Of a stretch of 64,000 nucleotides of DNA, positions 32,929 through 43,996 are shown piece by piece (the stretch's first letter is position 1; each line of letters begins with the position of its first letter). The DNA is from Flammula alnicola (lineage: Eukaryota > Basidiomycota > Agaricomycetes > Agaricales > Strophariaceae): positions 237,529 through 301,528 of the forward strand of contig JADNRV010000059.1 of the NCBI GenBank assembly GCA_015499995.1, given 5' to 3'. Made by a program: the position numbers and the translations under genes. The notes beneath the pieces were generated by a model. That model had not been told where the DNA came from. It saw only the letters and a list, made by a program, of their open reading frames with translations, and did no database searches.

Positions 32929-33877
32929 TGTCAGAAATTAACGAATCTCATTCTATTAAAGCTACAACAAATCTTTTATTGAGTCAATGCCAACCCAAAC
33001 TAACCAATTGTCATCAGTTAGATTCTAAATCCTGTGTTGCTATCGGTTTTGATCAGGGAGATGTGCCCAAATCCGATTTCAACCAAAGACAACCAACCTG
33101 AACTGCTGGCAGTCTCACTGGGAATTATATCTTAAGTGTTTTGCCTCTAAGTACCAAGTAGCTTCACAGCGAGAGTCCCATAATATAAAAGAAACCAAGT
33201 AACAATATTTACGAGCTGTTAAAGATAAGATTGTGAGCCTAAGTGGTTCACCAAGTTAAAGAAAGAGAGTTATAAGCCAAGGAACCTGTCTAAGTGACTC
33301 GTTCAAAACTACCCTTTGTCAAAGGACATCTGGGGACCTGGACTGTAGTGTCAGTGGACTAAAGCATCTATGCACCTCTGGCCATTGTTAGGGACTGTAG
33401 TGTCAGCAGATAAGACATCTGGGTGTCTCTTTCCACAAGTATAGTTTTTGAGACAAGTTAAGACAAGTACAAGGGCATAGAGCCATCTTCTCAATTGGAG
33501 AATCAGTTTAAGCGAAGATCAGTTAGCAGTTTGTGCATAGAGCACTAGTTTCAGAGCCACAGTTATAAGAATACACAAGTCTATTGGACTTAAAACGACC
33601 CATTAGCTATTAGCGTGCCTAAGGCCTTGCCCGAGCATTACATAGACAACCACCTTCTTTTATCGTGCACCTACTATCAGGCATTGATATTATAAAACTA
33701 TCATCCTCTTCTTGGACAAACTAAGTCAACTAAACATTGATTTGGGTGTTTGAGTGTAGTAAAGTAGTTATTAAAAGTGAAGCAAGTCAGAATTGATAGT
33801 ATCTCTTTAGTAGACATTACCAGGTCTATTAAAAGTGACTACTTGACTATTCAGTAGTTCACACACACCCCGCAACA
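32929..33877 (-). mobile_element. Candidate solo LTR 'G'
   Basis: On the minus strand it begins TGTTGCGGGGTG and ends TTTCTGACA, giving TG...CA borders and 949 bp. It interrupts the decayed end of an antisense-gene-2 relic at its right border. Flanking pentamers GGTAT and AGCAT match at only three positions, so target duplication is not demonstrated. An internal near-duplicate 'GGACTGTAGTGTCAG' (about 33341 and 33391) is visible. No coding sequence. Confidence 0.45.
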
Positions 33878-33896
33878 AGCATCTTTAATGTCAAGT

Positions 33897-35690
33897 GGAA
33901 AAACCTCTTACTACTATATCAGGTCGCTATCAAACAGAGGAATGGTTGAAGTGTCTAACACGGGATGAGACAACCTGTTGGAAAATAGAGCATCAGATAG
34001 AGATCAGAAACACGTTAAAGTGCTAGGTTTCATCTACATTGGAAATGATCTAGCTAGTGGTGCAGAAAGAACTCTACACTCAACACAACCAAACCACAAA
34101 ACCAACAACTTGACTAGATGTAGTCTTGTGTGCGAGTCTCGGGGGTAAAATATGAAAAAGGAGAAGTGCTTCAACTTGTAAACAAGTCTACGTGGGTTTT
34201 GGTGTGGGGCGGGTTTTAGTTTTGTAGAACTGGTGTGATGACTTTCTAACTCAAACTGTGCCGAACTTGGACTTCCTTTAACTTGACAACTGGTACGAAC
34301 TTTTGACTTTAACTTGACTTTAACAACCTGTAATTTCATGCAGGGACCGCGACGAGTATGCACTACAACTTTCATGCTACCACGATGGGATTGCGCTACA
34401 ACTTTCACATGGTCATGACAGGTGCATGCTACACTTTACAGAAACAGGCGTCAAATTCTTAGTTAACTACTCCTCAAACTTGCAGTGATCACAAAGCTGT
34501 TTTGAAGTGTCAAACATTGGTCTTTATTAAATTTAGACTGGTGCGACGAGGTTAAACCTTTCCCTTAAGTGTTTTCACTAGTTTTAAAGCGTCAACTACG
34601 GGGTGGATTGCCTACTCTACTATGTGTGTTACAAGCATATTTTATACCTACTGAGGGCCAAGCCCCTACATGTTGCATATGATTCTATGCATCTAATAGC
34701 GCTATTTCTACTGGTTCATGGTGTTGTGATTACAGGTCCATTCGGTAACGGTAACTGGTGAGTCCCCATTTCTGGCATATGTTTTGGTTTCAAGGATGAA
34801 CTGCTATGTCATGGAACACCCTCTTTTGGGGTCAATACAGTTGTGTCCACATTTAGACACATTATTGCCCGATTGGGATGCACGGCACATTCGGCGCAGG
34901 TTTCTCTTTTGCTGGTGCAGCATGGTCGTTGGTCAAGTCCGAACTGCGGCCTCTATAGCAGCATTCCCCGCGTACTTCACAATGATATGATCTTCGAGAG
35001 ATCAGTTTATTCAGAACCGAATTACTCGACCGTTCTACGCAGGTATCTGACAGGTGGGTGCGTTGGACAATGGGCATTATCCAGTCACGTGTTCTTTGGG
35101 TCGCGATCGACGCGTCTAATGCCACATCCATATTAGACTCTGCACGCCTCAAGGCTTCGGGATTCTCATTCTACACGGGTTCCTCCGGTTGAAGCCTCTT
35201 GTTTGATTCGTAGGTACACACGGAGGTCATGCTTCTTTGGCATCAACCTTAGTTCTACGCGTACTTCTGAGCTTACTAGCTAGGCCCGCCGGACCGTAGA
35301 TAGTTACTTCCGTTGTACTAGGTTATGTGGTTTCCCACGTGTAATCCACTTAGTCGGCCAGCACGAGAGATGCCGCCTACTCTCATTATCCTAGTGTAAT
35401 AGTTTGATTGATTGGAAAATTGCGAAATTTCATGGGTTGAACGCGTCGCGCCCCATCAACATGCGAAACACATATGCACCAGGGTCATACTCCTTGCTCC
35501 AATGGTTAAGCTCACCAATAACTATCTCACACATATGCAAGTTGTAGTGAAGGTGATAGTTATGCTCATCGAGTTGACCAAGCAGCATCTCACACATCTT
35601 AAGGATGCCTCAATGAGAAGAAACAGTTAACTTTTCCTCATCCTGTAAAGCTTTAACATGGTCAAGAGCATCTGCAACTTCACATGAGTA
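33897..35690 (-). pseudogene. Relic of antisense gene 2, final exons, split by a solo LTR
   Basis: Minus-strand sequence 35690-35464 matches the last large exon of 21939-23457 (VADALDHVKALQDEEKLTV..., LLGQLDEHNYHLHYNL). After the LTR at 34015-35458 the match resumes (34014-33897) with the same last intron (CAACAG at its end) and the block AGAGGTTTTTCCACT. Arg codons CGN are repeatedly changed to TGN/CAN relative to element E, and a TGA interrupts the exon, consistent with CpG decay. Confidence 0.75.
34015..35458 (-). mobile_element. E-family solo LTR, copy 3, with 5-bp target duplication
   Basis: Same length (1,444 bp) as the 5' LTR of E, starting TTAAAGTGC and ending GCCCCATCA on the plus strand. 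It sits inside the antisense-gene-2 relic. The flanking pentamers are ACACG (34010-34014) and ACATG (35459-35463), identical except for one CpG transition, and the gene sequence continues correctly across the site. It is CpG-poor compared with the LTRs of E. TTTTATA at 34640-34646 is the TATA box. Confidence 0.9.
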
Positions 35691-35691
35691 C

Positions 35692-36115
35692 CTACTCATG
35701 AGTTTACTCATGGAAATACTCACATGAGTACCTACCTACTTATGAGTCCAAGTCACTCATGGGAAAATACTCGTGCAAGTGCAAGTATGGATTCTGGAAA
35801 AAGAAATACTTGTGAGTATTTGAGAATATTGCTTAAACATCAATTTTGGCAGTGTAAAAAGCTACTATCATATATTTCTTATTAAAATAAGGATTTTATA
35901 TACCCTATGCTTTCTTAACATACTTATTTTATGTAGCAATGAGTGATCTTGGGCAAGTTACTTGCAAGTTTACTTGTGGGAATACTCATGTGAGTATGTA
36001 CTTGTGAGTCCAAGTACTCATAGAAAAAAATCTTTGAGAGTGCAAGTATGGCTTTCTGAGGTCCAAGTACTTGCAGCTGCGAGTGCAAGTAACTCACGAG
36101 TGCACTCACACTCAG
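35692..36115. mobile_element. Miniature element with ACTCATGAGT / ACTTGCAAGT palindromes
   Basis: Both ends are built from short palindromes (ACTCATGAGT, TACTTGTGAG, CTTGCAAG, ACTCACGAGT) around an AT-rich centre. It separates the relics of antisense gene 1 (right) and gene 2 (left), so it is an insertion or a junction. A related palindrome cluster is at 40258-40385. No clear target duplication was found. Subterminal palindromes of this kind are typical of non-autonomous DNA transposons. Confidence 0.5.
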
Positions 36116-37508
36116 CCTTATATTTGATTGGTGGCTCAATACACAGAGCAGGGGCAACAGGTGTCTCGTAGCTAGAGTCAGACTCTTCAGCATCCTCTGT
36201 GTCCTGCTTACTATCCTCTACCAAAACACCAGTGTACTTATAGTTGGCAAGGAGAAGCATAAATTGAAGAAAGTGGTTGTTCAGCTGAAAAGCAAATTAG
36301 AAAAAGAAGAAGAAAAAATGAGAAGGGAACATATATTGAAGTTGGCTTGGGACTTGCCAATGAGCCAGGCATTGCAGGTGGGTGGATAATAATCAAGCTT
36401 GTATGCAGTGACCGAAAGGGACAATACTTTTCATTCCTCCACTGGTTCTCCTGGAATGACCAGATTCAAGAGGAATAGACCGGAATCCACAGGAATGGAC
36501 TCAATTCTGCAGAAATCCTAACCAGAATCCACAGGAATGACCAAGATTCCAGATAGGACTTCAACTTGGTGGACTTAGACAAAACTCAGAGAAAAATATC
36601 ACTTAAAGATTTTGCATCCCTCAGTAATTGAACCCAGAGCCCCGGAAGAAATCCAGTAGCTGATATCCCAGACCATTTAACTATTTTTTCTAACCTGCCA
36701 AAAACATCGGACTACATACCCTATCTATCTATAATATATTTGTAGATTGTGTAATCAATTCTAAGAGATTCAGGGTCAATGGGGTACCATCAGATTCAGA
36801 ATTTTAAGGAGATTACAAATATGTATATGTCATCTCACTTGGGTAACTGAAATCACCTTATTTGGTCTGTTTTGGGGGCTGTGAGAACTTTTTACCAAAA
36901 AAACAGTAGCTGTAGAGCATGCTTCCAGAATCACAAATATATCAAAATCATGTGACTAGCTGCTTTTGTCATCGAGAAAAATGCAAAAAACTTGCCCAAA
37001 GCCAGTAGTTTTGAAAATTGCACTTGCCAAATATGGAATATCTTGATTAGAAATAGGTCCCACCATTTCATTTTGATGTTATTTTATGTAATAGTGTGAT
37101 ATTTTCACGTTGATGCTAAAAATAACCATATTTCCTTTTGTTGAAAATAACCAGATTCTGGTGGCCATTCCGTTCTGACTGTTCCTGTTGGGTATTCCAG
37201 TTGCAGCTCATTCTGGTCTGCATTTAGCTGGAATGACCAGATTCTGCCAGATTTCAGTAGGAATCAGTGGAGGATAATAAAGACCCTGAAAGGGAGGTTG
37301 CAAATGCACAAAAAGTGTTGCAGTCCAAAATATCATCAGGAAAATGCTTGTGATGCTTCAAGAGGGGTTTGTGGATAGTATCAAGAGTGGCCTTGATTTC
37401 CTGAACCAGAGGATAGGTGTTGGAGGCACAACAAAAGATAAAAATGGTGGTGGTCTGCTTGATGAAAGTATGAATAAGTGCAAAGTAATCAGCAGAAGTC
37501 GAGGTCAT
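36116..37508 (-). pseudogene. Relic of antisense gene 1 (six-Cys class), exons 1-2 only
   Basis: ATG 37508 begins MTSTSADYFALIHTFI, matching MASTSPDHFALIRDLI of the gene at 56146. Exon 1 is split by a miniature element (36422-37287) and resumes at 36413 with the matching block (YYPPTCNAWLIGKSQANFN). Exon 2 follows (36260-36120; VLVEDSKQDTEDAEESDS). The remainder, including the cysteine exon, is missing. The promoter-side sequence also matches the B element, up to about 37806, with CpG sites changed to TG or CA. Confidence 0.8.
36422..37287. mobile_element. hAT-like miniature element, 866 bp, 8-bp target duplication
   Basis: It is flanked by GAAAGGGA at 36414-36421 and 37288-37295. Removing the element and one copy restores the exon of the antisense-gene-1 relic. 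The ends share imperfect inverted repeats, including CCTCCACTG/CAGTGGAGG close to each border, and carry GGAATCC-type subrepeats. It has no transposase. An 8-bp target duplication is characteristic of the hAT superfamily. Confidence 0.82.
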
Positions 37509-37806
37509 GGTTGGGAAATGAAAGAAGGAAGTGAGGGAATGAAAAGTTCAACTTTTCAAAGTTAAAAGGGCAGAAAGCACATAAACAGTCAGGAGCGACC
37601 AAACACCAAAGAATGTAAAAGAAAAGAAAAGAAAAGAAAAATCTGAAAACAATGCACAGGAGAGCGATCATAAAAGCCTGAGCTTAACAATTTCCTAGGG
37701 GGAAGAAGCAGTGCTAGAGATGAAGCATAGGCTCAAAATAGATTCATGTTCAAAGATGAGCGCTTGTGCCATGCAACTTACCCAATTGGGAAGTACACAT
37801 CAAAAG
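37509..37806 (-). promoter_or_regulatory. Conserved 5' flank of the antisense-gene-1 relic
   Basis: This non-coding stretch matches 56150-56440 upstream of the intact gene, including GCCTGAGCTTAACAAT and GCTTGTGCCATGCAAC. Similarity ends at about 37806, short of where the polypurine tract would be. An AAAAGAAAAG repeat (37618-37640) has grown relative to the B copy. Confidence 0.55.
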
Positions 37807-38230
37807 CATCAGGCTGGCATTTTCACATCCAATACTGGCTGACCTGGCACTTTGTAGGATACTATCAGTATGTGCAGGCTGAGCCAGAGCTAGCAGTTTT
37901 ATTCTAGTGTATGTGCTAGACCTATAAATTAACTTGTCCTAGCAATATGGTGGGAATTGCTATCACTGTAATAAAGCACTGCACAATCATACAATTTAAA
38001 ATACAGTCAAAATAAAGTACAGGTACATATCACAATTGTATCTTAAGCATATCTCTACATAAAAAATAAAGCTCCACCTTTTTATGGTCATATATAGGCA
38101 TAAATAAGCATTTCTCAATTGCTCTTTTTTGGAAGCATCCTGGAGTCATGACTGTCATGTACAAGATGCAAGCATTTTTTGTGCGATGGACTGCTATTTG
38201 TGATGTTTTCTGAGTCATTAAAAATATTAT
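37807..38230. other. No gene seen
   Basis: AT-rich sequence with no supported coding frame or repeat structure. Confidence 0.4.
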
Positions 38231-39281
38231 AAAGTAGCAAAATCTTTTACCACAATATTTACTTGTAAAGCATGGATATTAAAATCCCTGGTAAAATACA
38301 AGTATTACTAATTGGTAAAATCTTTTACTACAGTGTTGACTAGGCAAATATAGTAGTAAAATATGGCTGTAAAAATCATTTATAAAATATACAGAAATGT
38401 TATTAAAAACAAACTTTATATTAGTAAAACATGGCTATAAACTCATTGATAAAATAAATGTGAATATTATTAGTAAAACCTTTACCATCTATGTATACTG
38501 GATAAATATAGTAGTAAAATATGGCTGTAGAATACATTGATAATATATATATAAATGTGTTATGTGTCATTGTCCTTCTTATCTTTTAATCTCTATATGG
38601 AATGCTTTAAGGGTTGTGTCAAGGTGGCAACTGACATGTATTTATTTTTTTGTGTGGGCTTTGTTTGTAACAGACTATGTCCTCAGTAATTGGTGAGTTT
38701 TTCAAGAAGCAATGAACTCTAGACCCAAGTCACATTGAAAGGTGCCATCACTTTATAACACTAATTCTATATACTGCATATATGTAAGCATATACAAAAA
38801 AAAATATAAAGTATGTTTTTAATAACATTTTTGTATATTTTATAAATGATTTTTACAGCCATATTTTACTACTATATTTGACTAGTCAACACTATAGTAA
38901 AAGATTTTACCAATTAGTAATACTTGTATTTTACCAGGGATTTTAATACTCATGCTTTACACATATTTTATCAATGTATTTTACAGCCATATTTCACTAC
39001 TATATTTATCCAGTATATATAGATGGTAAAGGTTTTACTAATAATATTCAAATATATTTTATCAATGATTTCTATACCCATGTTTTACTAATATAAAGTA
39101 TGTTTTCAATAACATTTCTGTATATTTTATAAATGATTTTTGCAGCCATATTTTACTACTACATTTGACTAGTCACCACTGTAGTAAAAGATTTTACCAA
39201 TTAGTAATACTTATATTTTACCATTGATTTTAATATCCATGCTTTACAAGTAAATATTGTGGTAAAAGATTTTGCTACTTT
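38231..39281. mobile_element. Foldback element with arms of about 330 bp
   Basis: The left arm (38231-38560) and right arm (38950-39281) are inverted copies. The outer ends read TAAAGTAGCAAAATC... and its complement ...GATTTTGCTACTTTA. A third, partial inverted segment lies at about 38800-38960. The arms are made of variants of AGTAAAATATGGCTGTAAAA. The centre (38560-38800) is unique and without a gene. A transcript across it could form a long double strand. Target duplication could not be fixed. Confidence 0.8.
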
Positions 39282-39481
39282 ACAAATAGTGCATTTGTTA
39301 TAATCCATACTTTTTTTCTATACTGTACAGTCTATGCACATCCATTTCTATAATTTCAGCTATTATTTGCTCAAATAACCTTCCACATTATTCACTTCAC
39401 TTCTATCTGTTTTATCTACATTTGTTTCACTGATATTGTTTCACTTCCATCCATCTTTAATATGTTTGTACAGCCTTGTGC
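39282..39481. other. No gene seen
   Basis: AT-rich spacer between the foldback element and the miniature element at 39490. Confidence 0.35.
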
Positions 39482-39489
39482 AGTCAAGG

Positions 39490-40027
39490 TAGTGTTTGAA
39501 AGTCCGTTTGACCCCAGAGCCCAAGACTGAGATTGAGACCAGTCTTTTGTGGTTAACAGACCAGAAAAGACTGCGCAAGAGACTAAGACCAGTCTTAGTT
39601 GGTCCAGACTAGTTAAAGACTGCAAAAGACCGAAAATTAAAACACCAGTTAAGACTGGCATAGACCGCACCTTTTGTGTTAATAAATATTATTACCTAAC
39701 ATATAACCTTGAAATCAAGCATTAGAACATTAAAAATGGTTAAGAATTGAGTGAAATATGATTTAAGTCTGCCAAGTCTACCATTTCAGCCGATATTTTA
39801 CAGTTTTGGCCATAACTTTGTCAGATTTCAACCGTTTTTTACATTCTCATGGCTGTTTTGACAGGGTTTATGAGGTGCACAAAACTAGCAGTTCAGACCG
39901 GTCCACCAAAGACCAGTCTTTTATTCTCAAAAGTCAAAAGACCGGACCACTGGTCCGGTCTTTTGCAGTCTTGGTCTGGTCTTTTTCTGGTCTTTTTCTG
40001 GTCTTGAGACCGGACTTCCAAACACTA
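39490..40027. mobile_element. hAT-like miniature element, 538 bp, perfect 8-bp target duplication
   Basis: Flanked by AGTCAAGG at 39482-39489 and 40028-40035. Terminal inverted repeats are TAGTGTTTGAAAGTCCG and its near-complement CGGACTTCCAAACACTA. The ends contain many AAGACTGG/CCAGTCTT subrepeats in both orientations. It has no coding capacity and belongs to the same family as 45221-45807 and 40616-40842 (TAGTGCTTG ends). Confidence 0.92.
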
Positions 40028-40254
40028 AGTCAAGGTGTATTCTTGATTTATTGTTTGCTATATAAACTTCAAGTAGTACCAGAGATGTTCTTTAGCTAGT
40101 TCTTGAATGCTTCTCTTGACCTCTCTAAGTGTTTGTGCATACTTTGAACAACTTCAAAACTCAAATTACATTCTTAAAACTATAACTTAGGCATCATTTA
40201 TCTTTACAGACTTATTGTTACTTGCTAGTTATAACAAAATAGAGCTCTTCATAA

Positions 40255-40560
40255 GTTAACTTGCACTTGTACTCACACAAGTTTGTTTCTAGGAGTAACT
40301 TGCACTCATAAGTCAAGTACTCACAAGTTGCAAGTTAACCTGCAAGTTGCAAGTACCTGCAGGTATCTACAGATACTCACAAGTAAGGAGTGCTTTTGTG
40401 TCTCCCACAGATTCCTAGTGGAATCAAGCAGATTCCTAGTGGAATCAAGCAGATTCCACATGGATTCCAGGTGATTCCAGTGGAATGTGTTTGGCAAAGG
40501 GACCAGCCAAAACACTGGATATTAGTCCAGTAAAATAGGTACAGAATTGGCCCAGAATCC
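40255..40560. repeat. Mixed miniature-element debris
   Basis: 40258-40385 has ACTTGCAAG/CTTGCAGG palindromes like those at 35692-36115. 40410-40560 has GGAATC/GATTCC subrepeats like those at 11535-11780 and 36422-37287, including a duplicated 23-bp unit beginning AGATTCCTAGTGGAATCAAG. No complete element can be delimited. Confidence 0.55.
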
Positions 40561-40615
40561 AGCATGGGCAGCAGAATTTGCTAGAACAGAATGGAAAATG
40601 GAATTCAGTCACCTT

Positions 40616-40842
40616 TAGTGCTTGAAAGTCTGGTTAGGTGCAGTTTTTGGGTCTCTGGAGCCTCTAACCGAGACCGAGACTGGTTAGCTGCAGTTATATA
40701 ACTGCAAAAAACCACCCATAACCATGCAAGACCAATTATGAGCAGTTATGAGCAGTTTTTGTAGGTTATATAACCAGTCAAGACTGGTTATGGTTGGGAC
40801 TGGTTTGTAACTGGTCCCAACCAGTCCTAACTGCTCCTAAGA
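40616..40842. mobile_element. One end of a TAGTGCTTG-family (hAT-like) element
   Basis: It starts TAGTGCTTGAAAGTCTGG and keeps about 75 bp matching the terminal part of the element at 45221-45807, then repeats of CAGTTAT and ACTGGTTATG. The opposite terminus is absent. About 55 bp further right lies a fragment of the 3' end of a hAT transposase gene in matching orientation, so this may be the 3' terminus of a formerly autonomous copy. Confidence 0.6.
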
Positions 40843-40896
40843 GGTATGTAGTGACCACATAGCTTATAGGCAGGCACTTCACAATGTCATATTTTA

Positions 40897-40937
40897 ACAA
40901 GAAAGGTACTATGACAGCATATCAAAATTATTGTACA
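40897..40937 (-). pseudogene. Fragment of the hAT transposase 3' end
   Basis: About 40 bp, nearly identical to 49733-49773 (TTAACAAGAAAGGTACTA...), which is the C-terminus and stop of the hAT transposase relic on the right side of element D. It is too short to encode a domain but marks a duplicated boundary. Confidence 0.65.
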
Positions 40938-40984
40938 CCCAACCAGCGCACAACCCTCAAACAACCCTTACCCAATGAATATTG

Positions 40985-41175
40985 CAAGGTGCCCCCTGCG
41001 CAGAATGACAATTCTCCAGCACACACAGCGGGCACCGATAATGTTCTTGTAAGCAACAGAGGAGATTTCGCTCTTTGCCAGTGAGTTCTTGGTCAGAGGA
41101 AGCGACATGCTTCATGTTCTCGACCATTTCTTCATAACAGCTGATCTTGATGAGTAGCATGAATCTAAAAGACAC
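40985..41175 (-). pseudogene. 14-3-3 protein gene fragment
   Basis: On the minus strand the frame reads YEEMVENMKHVASSDQELT-KERNLL, a signature block of 14-3-3 proteins, then, after a one-base shift, VAYKNIIGAR, the next conserved block. Intact 14-3-3 proteins are phosphoserine-binding adaptors of about 250 residues; only about 60 remain here. The fragment ends where element D begins (41176). Confidence 0.82.
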
Positions 41176-41319
41176 TGTGACAGGACATTTACGCTGTGAC
41201 CATGTTCAGCCATGATCAGTCACGGCACCTAGATAGGCTCTCGCATAGATAGAGAATACATCTTTTCCTTTGCTCATGTCTATGACATCGTGTCTACGCG
41301 CACCGACTTGCCATCTCCA
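41176..41319 (+). mobile_element. 5' LTR of element D
   Basis: TGTGACAGGACATTT...CATCTCCA. A possible primer-binding site, TGGTGACAACAGAGG, starts two bases further (41322). Short LTRs of about 140 bp contrast with the 1.4-kb LTRs of E and A/B. Confidence 0.85.
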
Positions 41320-41637
41320 TCTGGTGACAACAGAGGAATTTCATACCATTTGTCCTCCTGCAGCCAATTTATTGCCTGCTCAGAGCCGTCTGCAGAAGTT
41401 TCTCTGATCCCATCTGACTGCTGTTCTGATCGGAAAAATTTTCACTTCATATAATTTTGGCCAACAGATGCGCCCTCCCACCACGCAACACTTGTGGTTT
41501 GTTCTTACGAGGCGGACCCCCACCATTTCCCACACCCAACGCTTCTCTGAGCCGCATACCACGTCCCACACAAAATCTTCCAGTCCACACACCTCCACCT
41601 CCTGCACTACCTACACAATCCATTCCGCAACCAACCC

Positions 41638-42297
41638 ATGAAATCATCTACATGTCAGACACCAGCAGTCTCAGCACCTTCTGGGGTGATGGCGAGAGGG
41701 AAGGCGAGAACCCCCACGACTTTCCTAAACAGTGTTGAGCGACACTTTCTGGTGTGTCCCACCATCAACGAAGCTGCCAAAGTCTGCTTGTTTGAACTGT
41801 GGCTGAAAGCCGGAAGTGCAGCTGAGCTGTGGTTTAGCAAGCTCAAGCCTGAGGACAAGGATAACTGGGAACACCTCAGTGCGGCATTCAATTTACGATG
41901 GCCTGCAAGAATACTCACTGTGATGACCACCGAGGAGAAGCACGCGCTTCTCATGGCAACAGTGATCTCTGAGGACAGCCTTGGGAAGCGAGTCAAGGTT
42001 GGAGGGGTGGAAGAGTTCTCTCACATCATCTGGGCTGACAAAATAGGATGCCTTGTGAAGGCAATCAAAGATGAGAACGGCCTCCTCATTCCAGTCGTGC
42101 GCTGTGACATGCCGCGTGTTCTCAAGTTGCTCGTAGGGACACAACACACCATCTGGCCAATGTTCTGCACTGCTGTACATGCTGTCTCTGTCACAGAGCT
42201 CCTGGAGCATCTAGAGGTCGAGCATGAGCAACGCGCCATCCAAGAGCAGGTTGCATGCCTCCAGGCACTTCAGCAATGCCACACACACCATCCATGA
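41638..42297 (+). pseudogene. gag: Gag capsid part of element D
   Basis: The 219-codon frame contains a retrotransposon-gag fold signature: a helix-rich stretch with FLNSVERHFLVCP--NEAAKVCLFELWLKAGSAAELWFSKL, then WEHLSAAFNLRWP. This matches the usual 'W...L...F...W' capsid pattern. A frame change separates it from the zinc knuckle. The start codon is uncertain, because the frame is open upstream on another phase (41457-41738). Confidence 0.72.
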
Positions 42298-42423
42298 GAC
42301 CCTCAAGGCCACATCAATTATTGCTGCTGCACCCATCCTGGCACTCCGTTTCAACATAGTCGGCCAGCATCAGCTCCATCCGCAGGTCCGCATCCACCAT
42401 TCTGTCCTGATAATGAGTGCCTA

Positions 42424-42843
42424 GTGGACATCACATGCCTCGCGCTGTCTATCCATCCTGCTACGGCTGCAGGTAGAGCCCTCTACCAGGCGCAGATCAC
42501 GGAATGGCACCGCATCAGTGCTGGCAAGGGGCCCAGTGAAATGCATCCCTTTCCACTGAGCCCCGGTATGGCACTGGTGGCTAGCGGCAAGTGCTGGACC
42601 TGCAGAAAGGTTGGCCACATGAACACAGCCTGCACTGGCGAGCGCGTCCCGGAGTTGGAACACAAGTGGCGTTCAATTGCAGCTAGCATCAAGCGACAGG
42701 CAATACAGTCAGCTCCCATCGCTATCAACCTTGTCGGTGAAGCCGACGACGCACTGTGGCCTGACCAGGCTGAATACGATGCAGCGATCATCTCCAATTA
42801 CATTGCTTCGTGCCAGGGAAATGGGCAAGAGCCATTGACGTAG
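42424..42843 (+). pseudogene. gag: Gag zinc-knuckle part of element D
   Basis: Contains CWTCRKVGHMNTAC (C-x2-C-x4-H-x4-C) at about residue 58, followed by a charged tail and a stop at 42841. It would bind the element RNA. Confidence 0.8.
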
Positions 42844-42979
42844 AGCTGCATGCTCCATCGATGGCCCAGTCACAGGATGGCAAGGGAATGAAGGTCCTCG
42901 AGTCGAGCATGGGGTGACTTGAGGACAAGCCTGTCGAACCCAGTGCAGAAGGAATGGACACATACTCTAGTAGCGAATT

Positions 42980-43954
42980 GTGTACATTCCCCGCAATGAC
43001 GATATCATTTTGGATTTGTACTGTGTTGGGGGGCTTGAGAGAGAGGAATCTGTGCCATTCGTGCACAGTGTGAGCTTGTTGGGGCCCAGGGGCAAAGTTG
43101 TGCAGATACGCAGTGTGTTTGACGATGGGGCAATGGTGAACCTGATCGATGCAGAGATGTATGAGTTGGTGAAGACGAGACTGGCAGGTCTGAACGGGTC
43201 ACAGAAGGTCCTCCAGATGGCTGATGGGTGGCTTGTCCATTTATTGGGCACTTGGGAAGGTGACGTACAACTGGGCGAAGTGTGCAGGAAGGGAACATTC
43301 GAGGTCCTGAATAGCGGTGGTGTGTGGTCGCTCCTCTTTGGCAAACCTTTGCTTCGCAAATTTGATGCAGTACACAAGTACAGATCAGACACCATCACTA
43401 TACCAGCTGCAATGGACAGCATGCAGCCAGTTATCCTGAAGAATTGCTATCTTGATGCCAAGACGGTGGCCTCGGATGATCCATTGGTCAGTTTCACGAC
43501 CGACTTTAAACAGTGCAGAAACTCTGGGGGGAACAGCCCATCCCCCTCGAGGCAAGTCCCACAAATCATTCCTGCACTGAGTTTATCAGATAATGTGCCA
43601 ATAGTCAAGCCAATATCATGGCCACTTACATCTACAGGTGCCGAGCGCATCTCGAAAGAGGAGAGAATTGCCTGGCGGCACTCACAGGACCTGCCCGACA
43701 AGAAGTCGAGAAGTGAGAGGAGGTTCCAGAGATGGATAGGGGCACAGAAGGTGGAAAAGATGGAGAGGAAGGGTGGAGAACTGGCTGCTAAGTGTGAACC
43801 TTTGCATACAAACACTGAGGGGGACTTGCAATTTCCCTTGAGGGAAGTCCCACATGAAACAACACCCGCGAAGTCCGAGTGGAGTGCTGACACACTTCCT
43901 CATTCTACAGACACTCTACCTGGCGATCTGGCAGGGAACTGGAGCTCAGTATGA
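42980..43954 (+). pseudogene. pol: Retropepsin and linker of element D
   Basis: The protease active site reads SVFDDGAMVNLID, with Asp in D-x-G as expected (DDGA instead of DSGA). The conserved end LLFGKPLLRKF follows about 65 residues later. The rest is a linker rich in charged residues. The frame ends at a TGA (43952) where CGA would be expected, before the RT frame begins. Confidence 0.78.
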
Positions 43955-43996
43955 ACAGTCGATGAAGCAGCGGGTCCTAGTGATGACCATCCTGGC

